Origin: Alphaproteobacteria bacterium | Lineage (GTDB): Bacteria > Pseudomonadota > Alphaproteobacteria > CACIAM-22H2 | DNA length: 64,000 nt | Direction of reading: 5' to 3' | NCBI GenBank assembly: GCA_017308135.1 | Contig: JAFKFM010000007.1 | Span: 80,001-144,000 of the forward strand | Shown: in pieces, positions 29,003 through 42,946 of the stretch | Numbering within the stretch: the stretch's first letter is position 1 | Layout: the number at the start of each line of letters is the position of its first letter | Position numbers and translations under genes: made by a program | The notes under the pieces: model-generated | The model's database searches: none | What the model was told of the DNA's origin: nothing | What the model saw: only the letters and a program-made list of their open reading frames with translations

Positions 29003-29746
29003 ATGGCGGCAGGATCGGCGGCGGGCGCTACGGCGGTTGCGGCGAAGCTGGCGCTGCGCGAGTCGCCTTGCGACGATTGCGCGATCCGCGAGACCAGCGT
29101 GTGCGAAGTGCTGGAACCCGCCCAGCTCGCGCGCATGCGCGAGATCGCGACGATCATGTATCTGCAGCCGGGCACGACCTTGTTCCAGGAAAGCGAACCG
29201 GCCGAGCATCTGTGCAACGTCGTCGAAGGGGCGGTGAAGCTCTACAAGCTGCTGCCCGATGGGCGCCGGCAGATCACCGGTTTCCTGTTCCCCGGCGACT
29301 TCCTGGGCGTGGCGCTGAACAAGAGCTACGCCTATTCGGCCGAGGCGATGGGCAATGTGCGCCTGTGCCGCTTCCCGCGCCGCAAGCTCGAAAATCTGCT
29401 GACCGAATTGCCCAATCTCGAGCATCGCCTGTTGGAAGTCGCGGGCAACGAATTGGTCGCCGCACAAGATCAGATGCTGCTGCTCGGCCGCAAGACGGCG
29501 CGCGAGCGTCTGGCGTCGTTCTTGATGATGGTTTCGCGCCGCGCCGCCGCGCGCGGCCGGCCGGACTCGCCAATCGACCTGCCGATGAGCCGGGCGGATA
29601 TCGGCGATTATCTGGGGCTGACGACCGAAACGGTCAGCCGCACATTCACCCAGCTGAAGAAGCAGGGCACGATCGGCCTGCCGTCGCAGACCAAGGTCGA
29701 TATCCTGAAGCGCGAAGAGCTCGAGGAAATCGCCGAAGGCGGCTGA
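29003..29746 (+). CDS. fnr: FNR-type oxygen-sensing regulator
   Basis: A 247-residue CRP/FNR-family activator. Cys23, Cys26 and Cys34 (CDDCAIRETSVC) plus Cys122 (RLCRFPRR) are placed to hold an oxygen-labile 4Fe-4S cluster. Cys122 matches the fourth ligand of E. coli FNR in number. The cyclic-nucleotide-like fold covers about 45-165. The C-terminal helix-turn-helix has ETVSR (about 211-215), the residues that read TTGAT sites. It should control the aerobic to microaerobic switch. The ATG at 29003 has GGGGGA 6 nt upstream; an earlier in-frame start is less likely. A perfect target site lies at 28204. Confidence 0.95.
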   Translation: MAAGSAAGATAVAAKLALRESPCDDCAIRETSVCEVLEPAQLARMREIATIMYLQPGTTLFQESEPAEHLCNVVEGAVKLYKLLPDGRRQITGFLFPGDFLGVALNKSYAYSAEAMGNVRLCRFPRRKLENLLTELPNLEHRLLEVAGNELVAAQDQMLLLGRKTARERLASFLMMVSRRAAARGRPDSPIDLPMSRADIGDYLGLTTETVSRTFTQLKKQGTIGLPSQTKVDILKREELEEIAEGG

Positions 29747-29752
29747 GCGCGC

Positions 29753-30256
29753 TTACTTCGCGGCGACAATGGGCCGCACGAACTGCGGCTCGGTATCCCA
29801 CGGGAACATGATCCAGGTGTCCTGGCTCGTCTCGGTCACGTAGGTATCGACCATCGGCTTGCCTGCGGGCTTGGCGTAGACGGTGGCGAAATGCGCACCC
29901 GGCAGCAGGGCGCGCACGATCTTGGCGGTGGCCCCCGTATCGACCAGATCGTCGATGATCAGCCAGCGCGGTCCGTCCTTCGCGTCGATCGTGCTTTCCG
30001 CCAGCGGCTTCAGCAGTTTCGACGTGTCGCCGATCTGCTGGCCCTGATAGGTCGCGACCGAAATCGTGTCGATGATCCTAAGGTCCAGTTCGCGCGCGAT
30101 AATGCCCGCCGGGATCAACCCGCCGCGCGTGATCGCGACGATACCGCGCCAGGGGCCGCCCGCGACCAGCTTCCACGCCAGCGCCTTGCAGTCGCGATGC
30201 AGCTCCTGCCAGGAGACGGTGAACATCTTTTTGTAGGTTTCGTCGGCGGTGGCCAT
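29753..30256 (-). CDS. gpt: xanthine-guanine phosphoribosyltransferase
   Basis: A 167-residue type I phosphoribosyltransferase. The PRPP motif is LIIDDLVDTGAT (about 99-110), and the N-terminal ITRGGLIPA (about 42-50) contacts pyrophosphate. PWDTEPQ near the C-terminus belongs to the purine-binding hood. It salvages xanthine and guanine to XMP and GMP. It ends 6 nt from the convergent fnr gene. Confidence 0.95.
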   Translation of the reverse strand: MATADETYKKMFTVSWQELHRDCKALAWKLVAGGPWRGIVAITRGGLIPAGIIARELDLRIIDTISVATYQGQQIGDTSKLLKPLAESTIDAKDGPRWLIIDDLVDTGATAKIVRALLPGAHFATVYAKPAGKPMVDTYVTETSQDTWIMFPWDTEPQFVRPIVAAK

Positions 30257-30376
30257 CTGGGGCGTGCTCCGGTCGGGCGGGTTTCCAGGGCTCTCTACCC
30301 CCGGAATCCGGACTGGGCAAGGCTCGTGCTTTGCATGTTAGAACGAAACAAAGCTTCGAAACGGAGAGTCCCCGAG

Positions 30377-31984
30377 ATGCTCAGCAGTCCCCGCGGCCAT
30401 GGCGGCATGGTCACCGCCCCCCATCATCTGGCCGCGCAAGCCGGTCTCGACGTGTTGCGCGAAGGCGGCAACGCGGTCGAAGCGATGATCGCGATGGCGG
30501 CGGCGATCCCGGTCGTCTACCCGCATATGACGGCGGTGGGCGGCGACGGGTTCTGGCTGATCGACGACGGGCGCGGCAAGCCGGTGGCGATCGACGCGTG
30601 CGGGGCGGCCGCCTTGGCGTTGTCGCCCGCCTGGTATCGCCGCCAGGGCCATGAAACGATTCCGTCGCGCGGGCCGCTGGCCGCCAACACCGTGGCGGGC
30701 ACGGTCTCCGGTTGGGGGGCGGCGTATGCGCTGTCGCAAACGATGGGCGGCACGCTGCCCTTGTCGCGCTTGGTCGAGGCGGGCGTCCATTACGCGCGCG
30801 AAGGTTTCCCCGCGACCGATTCCCAGGTGCGTTTCACGACCGAGAAACTGGCCGAATGCATCGACCAGCCCGGCTTCAAGGCGGCGTTCCTGCCCGGCGG
30901 CAAGGTACCCACACCCGGCCAGCGTTTCCGCCAGCCCGCCTTGGGCGAAACGATCGCCAAGATCGGCCGCGAAGGGACGGAGAGTTTCTATCGCGGCGAA
31001 TTGTCGAAGGCGATCGCGGCGGATTTGAAGCGCATCGGCTCGCCGGTGGCGCTCGACGACCTCACGCGCCACAAGGCGAAGGTCGTGAAGCCGCTGACGG
31101 TGGGTGTGCCCGGCGCGCGGCTCTACAACATGATCCCGCCCACGCAAGGGCTCGCGTCGCTGTTGATCCTGGCGATCTTCGCGCGCATCAAGCCCGAACG
31201 CTGCGACGGCCCCGAATACGTGCATGCGCTGGTGGAGGCGACGAAGCTCGCCTTCCGGATCCGCGACAAGCACGTCAAAGATCCGGCCTATATGACCGTC
31301 GATCCGCAAAGCCTGTTGTCGGACGCCAAGGTCGCCTCGCTGGTGAAGGAGTTCGATCCGAACCTCGCGGGCCCGTGGCCGCAGCCGCCCAAGAAAGGCG
31401 ACACGATTTGGATGGGGGCGATCGACGCGCAAGGGCGCAGTGCCAGCTTCATCCAATCGATCTATTGGGAATTCGGCTCGGCCTGCGTGCTGCCGGAAAC
31501 CGGTCTGCTGTGGCAGAACCGCGGCACGTCGTTCTCGCTGGAGAAGGGGGCGGCGCAGGAATTGATGGCCGGGCGCAAACCCTTCCACACGCTGAACCCC
31601 GCGATGGCGTTTTTCGACGACGGCCGCTCGATGGTCTACGGCACGATGGGCGGCGACGGCCAGCCGCAGACCCAGGCGATGATCTTCTCGCGCTACGCCT
31701 TCTACGGCATGCAGCCGCAAGCGGCGGTGACCGCACCGCGCTGGCTGCTGGGCCGCACCTGGGGCACGGCCACGACCAAGCTGCGGCTCGAAAATCGTTT
31801 CCCCGCCGGCACGATTTCGGCGCTGAAGGGCATGGGTCACGATCTGGAAGTCACGCCGGCGGACTACACCGATCTGATGGGGCACGCGGGCATGATCGTG
31901 CGCACGCCCGATGCCGGCGGCGGCAAGGCGCTGCTGGAAGGGGCGACCGATCCGCGCTCCGACGGACAAGTCGGCACGTTCTAG
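30377..31984 (+). CDS. gamma-glutamyltransferase-family amidohydrolase (HpxW/YwrD-like)
   Basis: A 535-residue member of the gamma-glutamyltransferase superfamily without a signal peptide, so cytoplasmic. The autocatalytic Thr lies in KKGDTIWMG (Thr about 343), and AIDAQGRSASFIQS follows as in small subunits. YGTMGGDGQPQTQAM (about 418-432) differs from the GSPGG loop of true glutathione hydrolases. This subgroup includes oxamate amidohydrolase HpxW and YwrD, so the substrate is probably not glutathione. ATG 30377 is preferred (GGAGAG upstream) over 30335. It abuts modC with no base between the stop codons. Confidence 0.87.
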   Translation: MLSSPRGHGGMVTAPHHLAAQAGLDVLREGGNAVEAMIAMAAAIPVVYPHMTAVGGDGFWLIDDGRGKPVAIDACGAAALALSPAWYRRQGHETIPSRGPLAANTVAGTVSGWGAAYALSQTMGGTLPLSRLVEAGVHYAREGFPATDSQVRFTTEKLAECIDQPGFKAAFLPGGKVPTPGQRFRQPALGETIAKIGREGTESFYRGELSKAIAADLKRIGSPVALDDLTRHKAKVVKPLTVGVPGARLYNMIPPTQGLASLLILAIFARIKPERCDGPEYVHALVEATKLAFRIRDKHVKDPAYMTVDPQSLLSDAKVASLVKEFDPNLAGPWPQPPKKGDTIWMGAIDAQGRSASFIQSIYWEFGSACVLPETGLLWQNRGTSFSLEKGAAQELMAGRKPFHTLNPAMAFFDDGRSMVYGTMGGDGQPQTQAMIFSRYAFYGMQPQAAVTAPRWLLGRTWGTATTKLRLENRFPAGTISALKGMGHDLEVTPADYTDLMGHAGMIVRTPDAGGGKALLEGATDPRSDGQVGTF

Positions 31985-33079
31985 CTAACGCGCGCTGGCG
32001 TCGCTTTTGCCGACCGCGACGGATTTGAGGATCGCGTAGACCGGCATGCCTTCGCGCAAGCCCAGTTCCGCGACCGAGGCGCGGGTGAGGCGCGCGGCGA
32101 TCGTTTGACCGCCCGCGACGAGGGCGAGTTCCGCGTCGGGGCCGTCCGTGTTTGGCGTCACGCGCGCGATCGTCGCTTCGATCGCGTTGCGCGCCGACAA
32201 GCCCTCGGGCTTCCTCGTCGCCACCATCACGTCGCGCGCGCGGACATGCACGCGCACGCGCGTCCCCGGTGCCGCGTCGATCGCGGGCACATCCAGCGTG
32301 CCGCCGGCGAATGTCAGTCGCGTCAGCGCATATTCCGGCATGTGATCGGCGACACTCGTCTCTAACACGCCGCCCGCATCGAACCGTCCGGCGATGGCGG
32401 CGAAATCCGGGTGCAGCGCCATCTCGGCGATCGTGTCCAGCGCGCGCACTTCGCCGTTCTCGATAAGCGCAATCCGGTCGGCGAGGCGCATCACTTCGTC
32501 CGCCGCGTGGCTGACATAGACGATCGGCAGTTTCGTTTCGCTTTGCAGCCGGTCGAGATAGGGCAGCAGTTCCGCTTTGCGCGCGGCGTCGAGCGAGGCG
32601 AGCGGCTCGTCCATCAACAGCGCCTGCGGGCGCGCCAGCAACGCGCGGCCGATCGCGACGCGCTGGCGCTCGCCGCCCGATAGCGCAACGGGTTTGCGCG
32701 CCAGCAGATGTGCGATGCCGAGCAGTTTTACGATCGCATCGAAATCAGCGCTTCGTTCGCCGCCGGGGGCACGTTTCGCGCCGTAGCGCAGATTGGCGGC
32801 GACATCGAGATGCGGGAACAGCCGCGAATCCTGGAATACGTAACCCAGGCGCCGCTTCTCCGCCGGCACGTCGATGCCGTTGGCGGAATCGAACAGCACG
32901 TCCCCGTCCAGCGCGATGCGGCCGTGATCGGGGCGCGCGAGCCCGGCGAGGGCGCGCAGGATCGACGTCTTGCCCGAGCCCGAGCGGCCGAACAGCGCCA
33001 GCACACCGTCCGACGGCGCCTCGAGTTTTGCGTTCAGCGCGAAATCGCCCAGCTGTTTGCGGATGTCGATCTCGATCAT
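31985..33079 (-). CDS. modC: molybdate ABC transporter ATP-binding protein
   Basis: A 364-residue importer ATPase. Walker A is GRSGSGKTS (about 31-39), the signature LSGGERQR and Walker B ALLMDEPLASLD. The C-terminal third (about 290-360) is a TOBE/MOP-like domain with ARDVMVATRKPEGLSARN, typical of ModC. It energises molybdate uptake for molybdenum cofactor enzymes. It overlaps modB by ATGA. The ModE box at 33781 supports molybdate rather than another anion. Confidence 0.93.
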   Translation of the reverse strand: MIEIDIRKQLGDFALNAKLEAPSDGVLALFGRSGSGKTSILRALAGLARPDHGRIALDGDVLFDSANGIDVPAEKRRLGYVFQDSRLFPHLDVAANLRYGAKRAPGGERSADFDAIVKLLGIAHLLARKPVALSGGERQRVAIGRALLARPQALLMDEPLASLDAARKAELLPYLDRLQSETKLPIVYVSHAADEVMRLADRIALIENGEVRALDTIAEMALHPDFAAIAGRFDAGGVLETSVADHMPEYALTRLTFAGGTLDVPAIDAAPGTRVRVHVRARDVMVATRKPEGLSARNAIEATIARVTPNTDGPDAELALVAGGQTIAARLTRASVAELGLREGMPVYAILKSVAVGKSDASAR

Positions 33080-33768
33080 CTTCCCATCATCCGCTTCACG
33101 CGGCGCGCGAGATATTCCGACAGCAGCAATCCCGCGAAAGCGAGCGCGATCGATATCGCCGCGAGGCGGGCCGCCATCGCTTCGCCATCGGGGCGTTGCA
33201 GCGCCGAATAGATCGCCAGCGGCAGCGTTTGCGTTTCGCCGGGCACGTTCGACGCGAATGTGATGACCGCGCCGAATTCGCCCAGGCTCGCCGCGAAGGC
33301 GATCATGCCGCCCGCCAGGATCCCCGGCAGGATCAGCGGAAGCGCGATGGTGAAGAAGCGGTCGAATTTGCCCGCTCCCAGCGTGCGCGCGGCTTCGTCC
33401 AGGCCCGGATCGAGCGCTTCGATCGACAGGCGGATCGCGCGCACCATCAGCGGGAACGCCATCGTCGCGGTGGCGAGCGAAGCGCCGGCGGCGGTGAACA
33501 CCAGGCGCACGCCGAGATATTCGTTGAGCCATCCGCCCACGGGGCCGCGCACGCCGAAAATCAGCAGCAGCAAGTAGCCGACGACGACCGGCGGCAGCAC
33601 CAGCGGCAGATGCACGAGGCCATCGACGATCGATTTGCCGGGGAATTCGGCGCGCGCGAGCAGCCAGGCGACCGCGATGGCGAGCGGCAGCGAGAACGCG
33701 ACCGCTTTGGCCGCGATCTCCAGCGATAGAAGCACCGCCGCCCATTCGGCGGGAGAAAGCATGCGCAA
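33076..33768 (-). CDS. modB: molybdate ABC transporter permease
   Basis: A 230-residue inner-membrane permease with about five hydrophobic segments. The ATPase-docking loop is DEAARTLGAGKFDRFFTIAL (about 124-143). The pattern VLPPVVVGYLLLLIFG (about 56-71) is typical of ModB. No modA binding-protein gene is found next to it or elsewhere in the window, although modABC is the normal order. The promoter carries a ModE box, so expression should fall when molybdate is plentiful. Confidence 0.93.
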   Translation of the reverse strand: MRMLSPAEWAAVLLSLEIAAKAVAFSLPLAIAVAWLLARAEFPGKSIVDGLVHLPLVLPPVVVGYLLLLIFGVRGPVGGWLNEYLGVRLVFTAAGASLATATMAFPLMVRAIRLSIEALDPGLDEAARTLGAGKFDRFFTIALPLILPGILAGGMIAFAASLGEFGAVITFASNVPGETQTLPLAIYSALQRPDGEAMAARLAAISIALAFAGLLLSEYLARRVKRMMGR

Positions 33769-33780
33769 AGCCCCGTTCGA

Positions 33781-33804
33781 CGCTATATCCGAATGTATAT
33801 AGCG
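33781..33804. promoter_or_regulatory. ModE box upstream of modBC
   Basis: CGCTATAT (33781-33788) and ATATAGCG (33797-33804) are exact inverted repeats with 8 nt between. This fits the ModE-type operator CGnTATAT-N-ATATAnCG. The box starts 12 bp before the modB start codon, a position for repression by molybdate-bound ModE. The regulator itself is not encoded in the window. Confidence 0.8.
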
Positions 33805-33826
33805 CGAGCGAGGCCCGCGACGTCAA

Positions 33827-34213
33827 CTATTGCGGACGGTATTGCGCGATCCCGTGGCCGAAGGACCAATCGATACGATTGGTCTCGCTCAGCGTCACCA
33901 TCACATCTTCGGGGCGCAATCCCGGATCGGCGGCAAGGTTGCGCGCGATCGCGGCGTAAAGCCCGCGCTTGATGTCGTCGCTGCGCCCCACGCTCCAAAA
34001 AATCTGCACCAGCGTGAAATCGGGTCCGCGCGCGATGTTCATGTAATTCGGATCGGCGATCAGCCGGCCTTGCTTGTGTTCGCCGATCACCTGGAAGCGA
34101 TCGTCGGCGGGCACCGTGCCGGTACCGACCAACGCGGCGTGCACGCCGTCGGCGAGCGCCTTGATCCAGGCTTCGGGCTTGCCTGCGGGAATGTCGATGC
34201 GCACGAGCGGCAT
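33827..34213 (-). CDS. tautomerase-superfamily protein (MSAD-like size)
   Basis: A 128-residue protein whose second residue is Pro, the N-terminal catalytic base of the 4-oxalocrotonate tautomerase superfamily after Met removal. The double-length chain, PADDRFQVI (about 35-43) and SVGRSDDIKRGL (about 74-85) fit the Tautomerase_2/malonate semialdehyde decarboxylase group. Its substrate is unknown. It is upstream of modBC on the same strand with a ModE box between, so the two are separate units. Confidence 0.85.
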   Translation of the reverse strand: MPLVRIDIPAGKPEAWIKALADGVHAALVGTGTVPADDRFQVIGEHKQGRLIADPNYMNIARGPDFTLVQIFWSVGRSDDIKRGLYAAIARNLAADPGLRPEDVMVTLSETNRIDWSFGHGIAQYRPQ

Positions 34214-34330
34214 GGGCTTCTCCTGTCGTTGTCGGCAGAAGATGAGTCCGCTTGGCGCCGGCGCCTAGGGGGTGGGGCGGCGCAAGACTTGTGAACGCAA
34301 TTCCATAAACGCCCAGCCCCAAAACGCGAA

Positions 34331-34362
34331 GAGCGGCGACGCCTTTTCAGGCATCGCCGCTC
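34331..34362 (-). terminator. hairpin after the DUF1127 gene
   Basis: GAGCGGCGACGCC (34331-34343) pairs with GGCATCGCCGCTC (34350-34362) with one mismatch and a 6-nt loop. On the minus strand it follows the DUF1127 stop by 66 nt and is followed by a weak T-stretch (TTCGCGTTTT). It is the only clear structure in the 214-bp gap 34214-34427. Confidence 0.6.
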
Positions 34363-34427
34363 CGCTGGATCGGCAGCTCCGCCCCGAAGGGGAGGAGGAA
34401 CGGGACGGGCGCTTGATCCGTTCGGCG

Positions 34428-34784
34428 TTAGGCCGCGCGGGCCGCCGGGCGAACCTGGACGACATTCGCCGCGAGGACCGCCGGGGCGGCCGAGGCGTCG
34501 AACGGCGCGTAGCCGTCGCGGACATAATGGCCCGAAGCGATCTGGGCGATCTCGGCGCGGTTGATGCCGATATCGGCCAAGGTACGGTCGTCGAGCGAGT
34601 CGAGTTCCGCGAACGTCTGGCGACGCTCGTTCCACGACTTGAACTTCGCGACCAGCGCCTGCACGGCCTCGTAGACCAGCTTGGCGCGCGCACGACGGGC
34701 CGCCATCGAGAGCTCCAGCTCGTCGATCCGGGCGCCGTTGGCGCCAAAGGACGGGACGGCATTGAACTGCGACTGGGCGGACAT
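34428..34784 (-). CDS. DUF1127 domain protein
   Basis: A 118-residue protein with a DUF1127-like core (about 30-80): a basic helix (MAARRARAKLVYEAVQALV) followed by SLDDRTLADIGINRAEI, the family hallmark. The N- and C-terminal tails are Ala-rich. DUF1127 proteins in alphaproteobacteria are small, Arg-rich, often stress-induced and can bind RNA; some have structured leaders from which regulatory RNAs are cut. The 5' leader here has a nested hairpin at 34807-34849. AAGGAG lies 9 nt before the start. Confidence 0.85.
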   Translation of the reverse strand: MSAQSQFNAVPSFGANGARIDELELSMAARRARAKLVYEAVQALVAKFKSWNERRQTFAELDSLDDRTLADIGINRAEIAQIASGHYVRDGYAPFDASAAPAVLAANVVQVRPAARAA

Positions 34785-34806
34785 GATTTCTATCTCCTTA
34801 TCAACT

Positions 34807-34849
34807 CGTTAGCGGTCTTGCCGACCATTCGGCAGATCATTCGCTAACG
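34807..34849 (-). promoter_or_regulatory. nested hairpin in the DUF1127 leader
   Basis: The outer arms CGTTAGCG (34807-34814) and CGCTAACG (34842-34849) are exact, and inside them TGCCGA (34819-34824) pairs with TCGGCA (34829-34834). On the minus strand it ends 22 nt before the start codon, just upstream of the ribosome site. It may be an RNA thermometer, an sRNA-processing element or a repressor site. Confidence 0.55.
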
Positions 34850-35005
34850 AACGAACAAGCTCAATGTAGGGGATTTTGTGCGCCGCAACAGTCGTTGATA
34901 GTGCGCCGCAGCAATGCATTTCGCGCATGCAGCATTCTGACACAATTGCGCGGTGCGCAGGGCGGAACGCCGTCGCGCGACCGGCTATTGCCGCAAGGCC
35001 TTGGC

Positions 35006-40877
<5,872 letters not shown>

Positions 40878-40932
40878 GGGCCTGCTTTCTATAGCCAAGC
40901 CTCGCGACGCGCTCAAGAACGAAGCGAAAACC

Positions 40933-41754
40933 TTAGAAGTAATTGAGCGGGTTCAGCGCGTTCAGGGTGCGGCCGACCATGCCCTGGCGGTCTTCGCGCG
41001 GATTCTCGCCCGTGCCGACCAGGGCGTAGGAATCGCGATACCATTCGCTGCCCGGATAGTTATGGCCGAGCACGGCGGTGGTGCGGCGTGCTTCGTCCAC
41101 CAAGCCGAGTGCCATATAGGATTCGGTCAGGCGGTGCAGCGCCTCGGGCACGTGGCTGGTCGTCTGGTACTTGTCGACGACGGTGCGGAAGCGGTTGATC
41201 GCCGCGAGCCATTGCTGGCGTTGCAGGTAGAAGCGCCCGACCTCCATCTCCTTGCCGGCGAGGTGGTCGTAGGTGAGATCGATCTTTACCCGCGCGTCGC
41301 GCGCATAGGTCGAATCGGGGAAGCGGCGCACCACTTCCTGCAGGGCGTTCAGCGAATTCTCGGTCATGCGCGCGTCGCGCGCGACGTCGACGATCTGCTC
41401 GTAGTAGCACAGCGCCTTCAGATAATAGGCGTAGGGCGTGTCGCGGCTGGACGGGTTCAGCTGGATGAAGCGGTCCAGCGCGTTGATCGCGTCGTCGTAG
41501 CGATTGACCTGATAGAGCGCGTAGGCGCCCTGCAACTGCGCACGCGTCGCCCAAACCGAATAGGGGTGCTGGCGCTCGACCTCGTCGAACAGGCGCGCCG
41601 CCCGGCGATACTGCTCGGTCGACATCGCGTTCACCGCGTCGTTGTAGATCTCCTCGACCGGGCGCTCGACATACTGCTCCTTTTCCTCGCCGCTGCACGC
41701 GGCGAGGGCGAAAAGGGCGAAGGCCGCAAGGGCGGGTCTAAGACTTCGAATCAT
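40933..41754 (-). CDS. bamD: outer membrane assembly lipoprotein BamD
   Basis: A 273-residue lipoprotein with the lipobox LAAC at residues 16-19. TPR-like repeats follow, such as YNDAVNAMSTEQYRRAARLF (about 36-55) and YYLKALCYY. BamD is part of the BAM complex that inserts beta-barrel proteins into the outer membrane. ATG 41754 starts the signal peptide directly; the upstream codons are not credible. It lies between lpxC and recN, the usual alphaproteobacterial place. Confidence 0.96.
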   Translation of the reverse strand: MIRSLRPALAAFALFALAACSGEEKEQYVERPVEEIYNDAVNAMSTEQYRRAARLFDEVERQHPYSVWATRAQLQGAYALYQVNRYDDAINALDRFIQLNPSSRDTPYAYYLKALCYYEQIVDVARDARMTENSLNALQEVVRRFPDSTYARDARVKIDLTYDHLAGKEMEVGRFYLQRQQWLAAINRFRTVVDKYQTTSHVPEALHRLTESYMALGLVDEARRTTAVLGHNYPGSEWYRDSYALVGTGENPREDRQGMVGRTLNALNPLNYF

Positions 41755-41809
41755 CCGGGGAATATAGGCGAATCGCGGCCCGAACGCCAATCCGGGCAAG
41801 TCCGGACGG

Positions 41810-42766
41810 TTACTGCCCGGCGTCGGCGTGGACGGGGGCGATGGCGGGGGAAACGCCCGCAAAATGCGCCTCGGTCAAGTCGACCATGCGCCAATTCGCC
41901 GCGTCGGCGAACAGCGCGTGCAGCAGCGCGTTGTTGTGGCGATGGCCGGTGCGCCGGGCGCGGATTTCGCCCAGCAAGGGCGCGCCCGCGAGATAGAGAT
42001 CGCCGACCAGATCGAGCACTTTGTGGCGCACGAACTCGTCGTCGAAGCGCAGGCCTTCGGGGTTCAGCAGGCCGCTGCCGTCGGCCGCGATCACGACCGC
42101 GTTGTCGAGGCTGCCGCCGCGCGCCAAGCCGGCCGCGCGCAACGCCGCGACTTCCTGCTCGAAACCGAAAGTGCGCGCGCGCGCGATTTCCTGGCGGAAC
42201 GCGTCGGGCCCCAGATCGAGCGACAGGTTCTGGCGGCCGATCGTCGGCGTGGGGAAGTCGATTTCGAACGTCGCGGCGAATCCGCGCCCGGGGCGAATCT
42301 CGATCGCCGCACCGTCGCGCGCATCGTCGAGCGAAATGGGTTTGAGGACTTCGATCGCGCGGCGCGGGGCCGCTTGCTCGATCGTGCCGGCGCAATCGAT
42401 CAGGAACAGGAAGGGCGCGGACGAGCCGTCCATCACCGGCACTTCGTCGGCGTCGAGCTCGACGATCGCGTTGTCGATCGACGCGCCGTAAAGGGCGGCC
42501 ATCAGATGTTCGACCGTGCCGAAGCGCGGGCCGGGGGCGGCCCCCAGCAGCGAGCACAGGCGCGTATCGGTCACGTTGCGGTAATCGGCCTTCACCGTGA
42601 CGCCGGTATCGACGCGCCGGAAGGCGATGCCCGAATTCGGGGCCGCGGGCAGCAGCGACATCGTCACCTTGCGGCCGGAATGCAGCCCCGTCCCCGAACA
42701 GGAGATGGGCCCCTTCAACGTGCGCTGGGCGATCGTGCGCGGTTTTTGCTGACGCGGGTTGAACAC
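41810..42766 (-). CDS. lpxC: UDP-3-O-acyl-N-acetylglucosamine deacetylase
   Basis: A zinc deacetylase of about 318 residues for the committed step of lipid A synthesis. Zn ligands are His in VEHLMAALYG (about 82-91) and His/Asp in HKVLDLVGD (about 239-247). GHRHNN (about 266-271) is the catalytic His segment. The start is uncertain. A longer frame reaches back into the ftsZ terminator and starts at TTG, which I reject. I choose GTG 42766, with GGAG 11 nt upstream, 15 codons before RTLKGPISCSGTGLHSG. FtsH-dependent turnover is known for the family. Confidence 0.93.
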   Translation of the reverse strand: MFNPRQQKPRTIAQRTLKGPISCSGTGLHSGRKVTMSLLPAAPNSGIAFRRVDTGVTVKADYRNVTDTRLCSLLGAAPGPRFGTVEHLMAALYGASIDNAIVELDADEVPVMDGSSAPFLFLIDCAGTIEQAAPRRAIEVLKPISLDDARDGAAIEIRPGRGFAATFEIDFPTPTIGRQNLSLDLGPDAFRQEIARARTFGFEQEVAALRAAGLARGGSLDNAVVIAADGSGLLNPEGLRFDDEFVRHKVLDLVGDLYLAGAPLLGEIRARRTGHRHNNALLHALFADAANWRMVDLTEAHFAGVSPAIAPVHADAGQ

Positions 42767-42856
42767 TTGAACCTGAACTCCGGCGGGGTGGTCGTCATTC
42801 GTGGGGCCGCTTTGGATAAACGACCCAGGGACGAGTCTCGTTCCCCGAAAAGAAAA

Positions 42857-42899
42857 GAGGCTCCGGACTGATTGGGTACCCAACCGGCGCCGGAGCCTC
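42857..42899 (-). terminator. intrinsic terminator after ftsZ
   Basis: On the minus strand CCGGAGCCTC closes a 10-bp stem with GAGGCTCCGG (42890-42899 and 42857-42866), followed directly by TTTTCTTTTC. The loop contains the palindrome TTGGGTACCCAA (42872-42883). It lies 47 nt after the ftsZ stop and separates the division genes from lpxC, so lpxC-bamD needs its own promoter or readthrough. Confidence 0.88.
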
Positions 42900-42946
42900 A
42901 AGTCACCTTTTATTTCACCATGTTGCAGGTGATTTTCACGCGACCC

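Noticed and set aside
42767-42901. Start of lpxC at TTG 42901
   Set aside because: It lies beyond the ftsZ terminator hairpin, and the extra 45 residues do not resemble LpxC.
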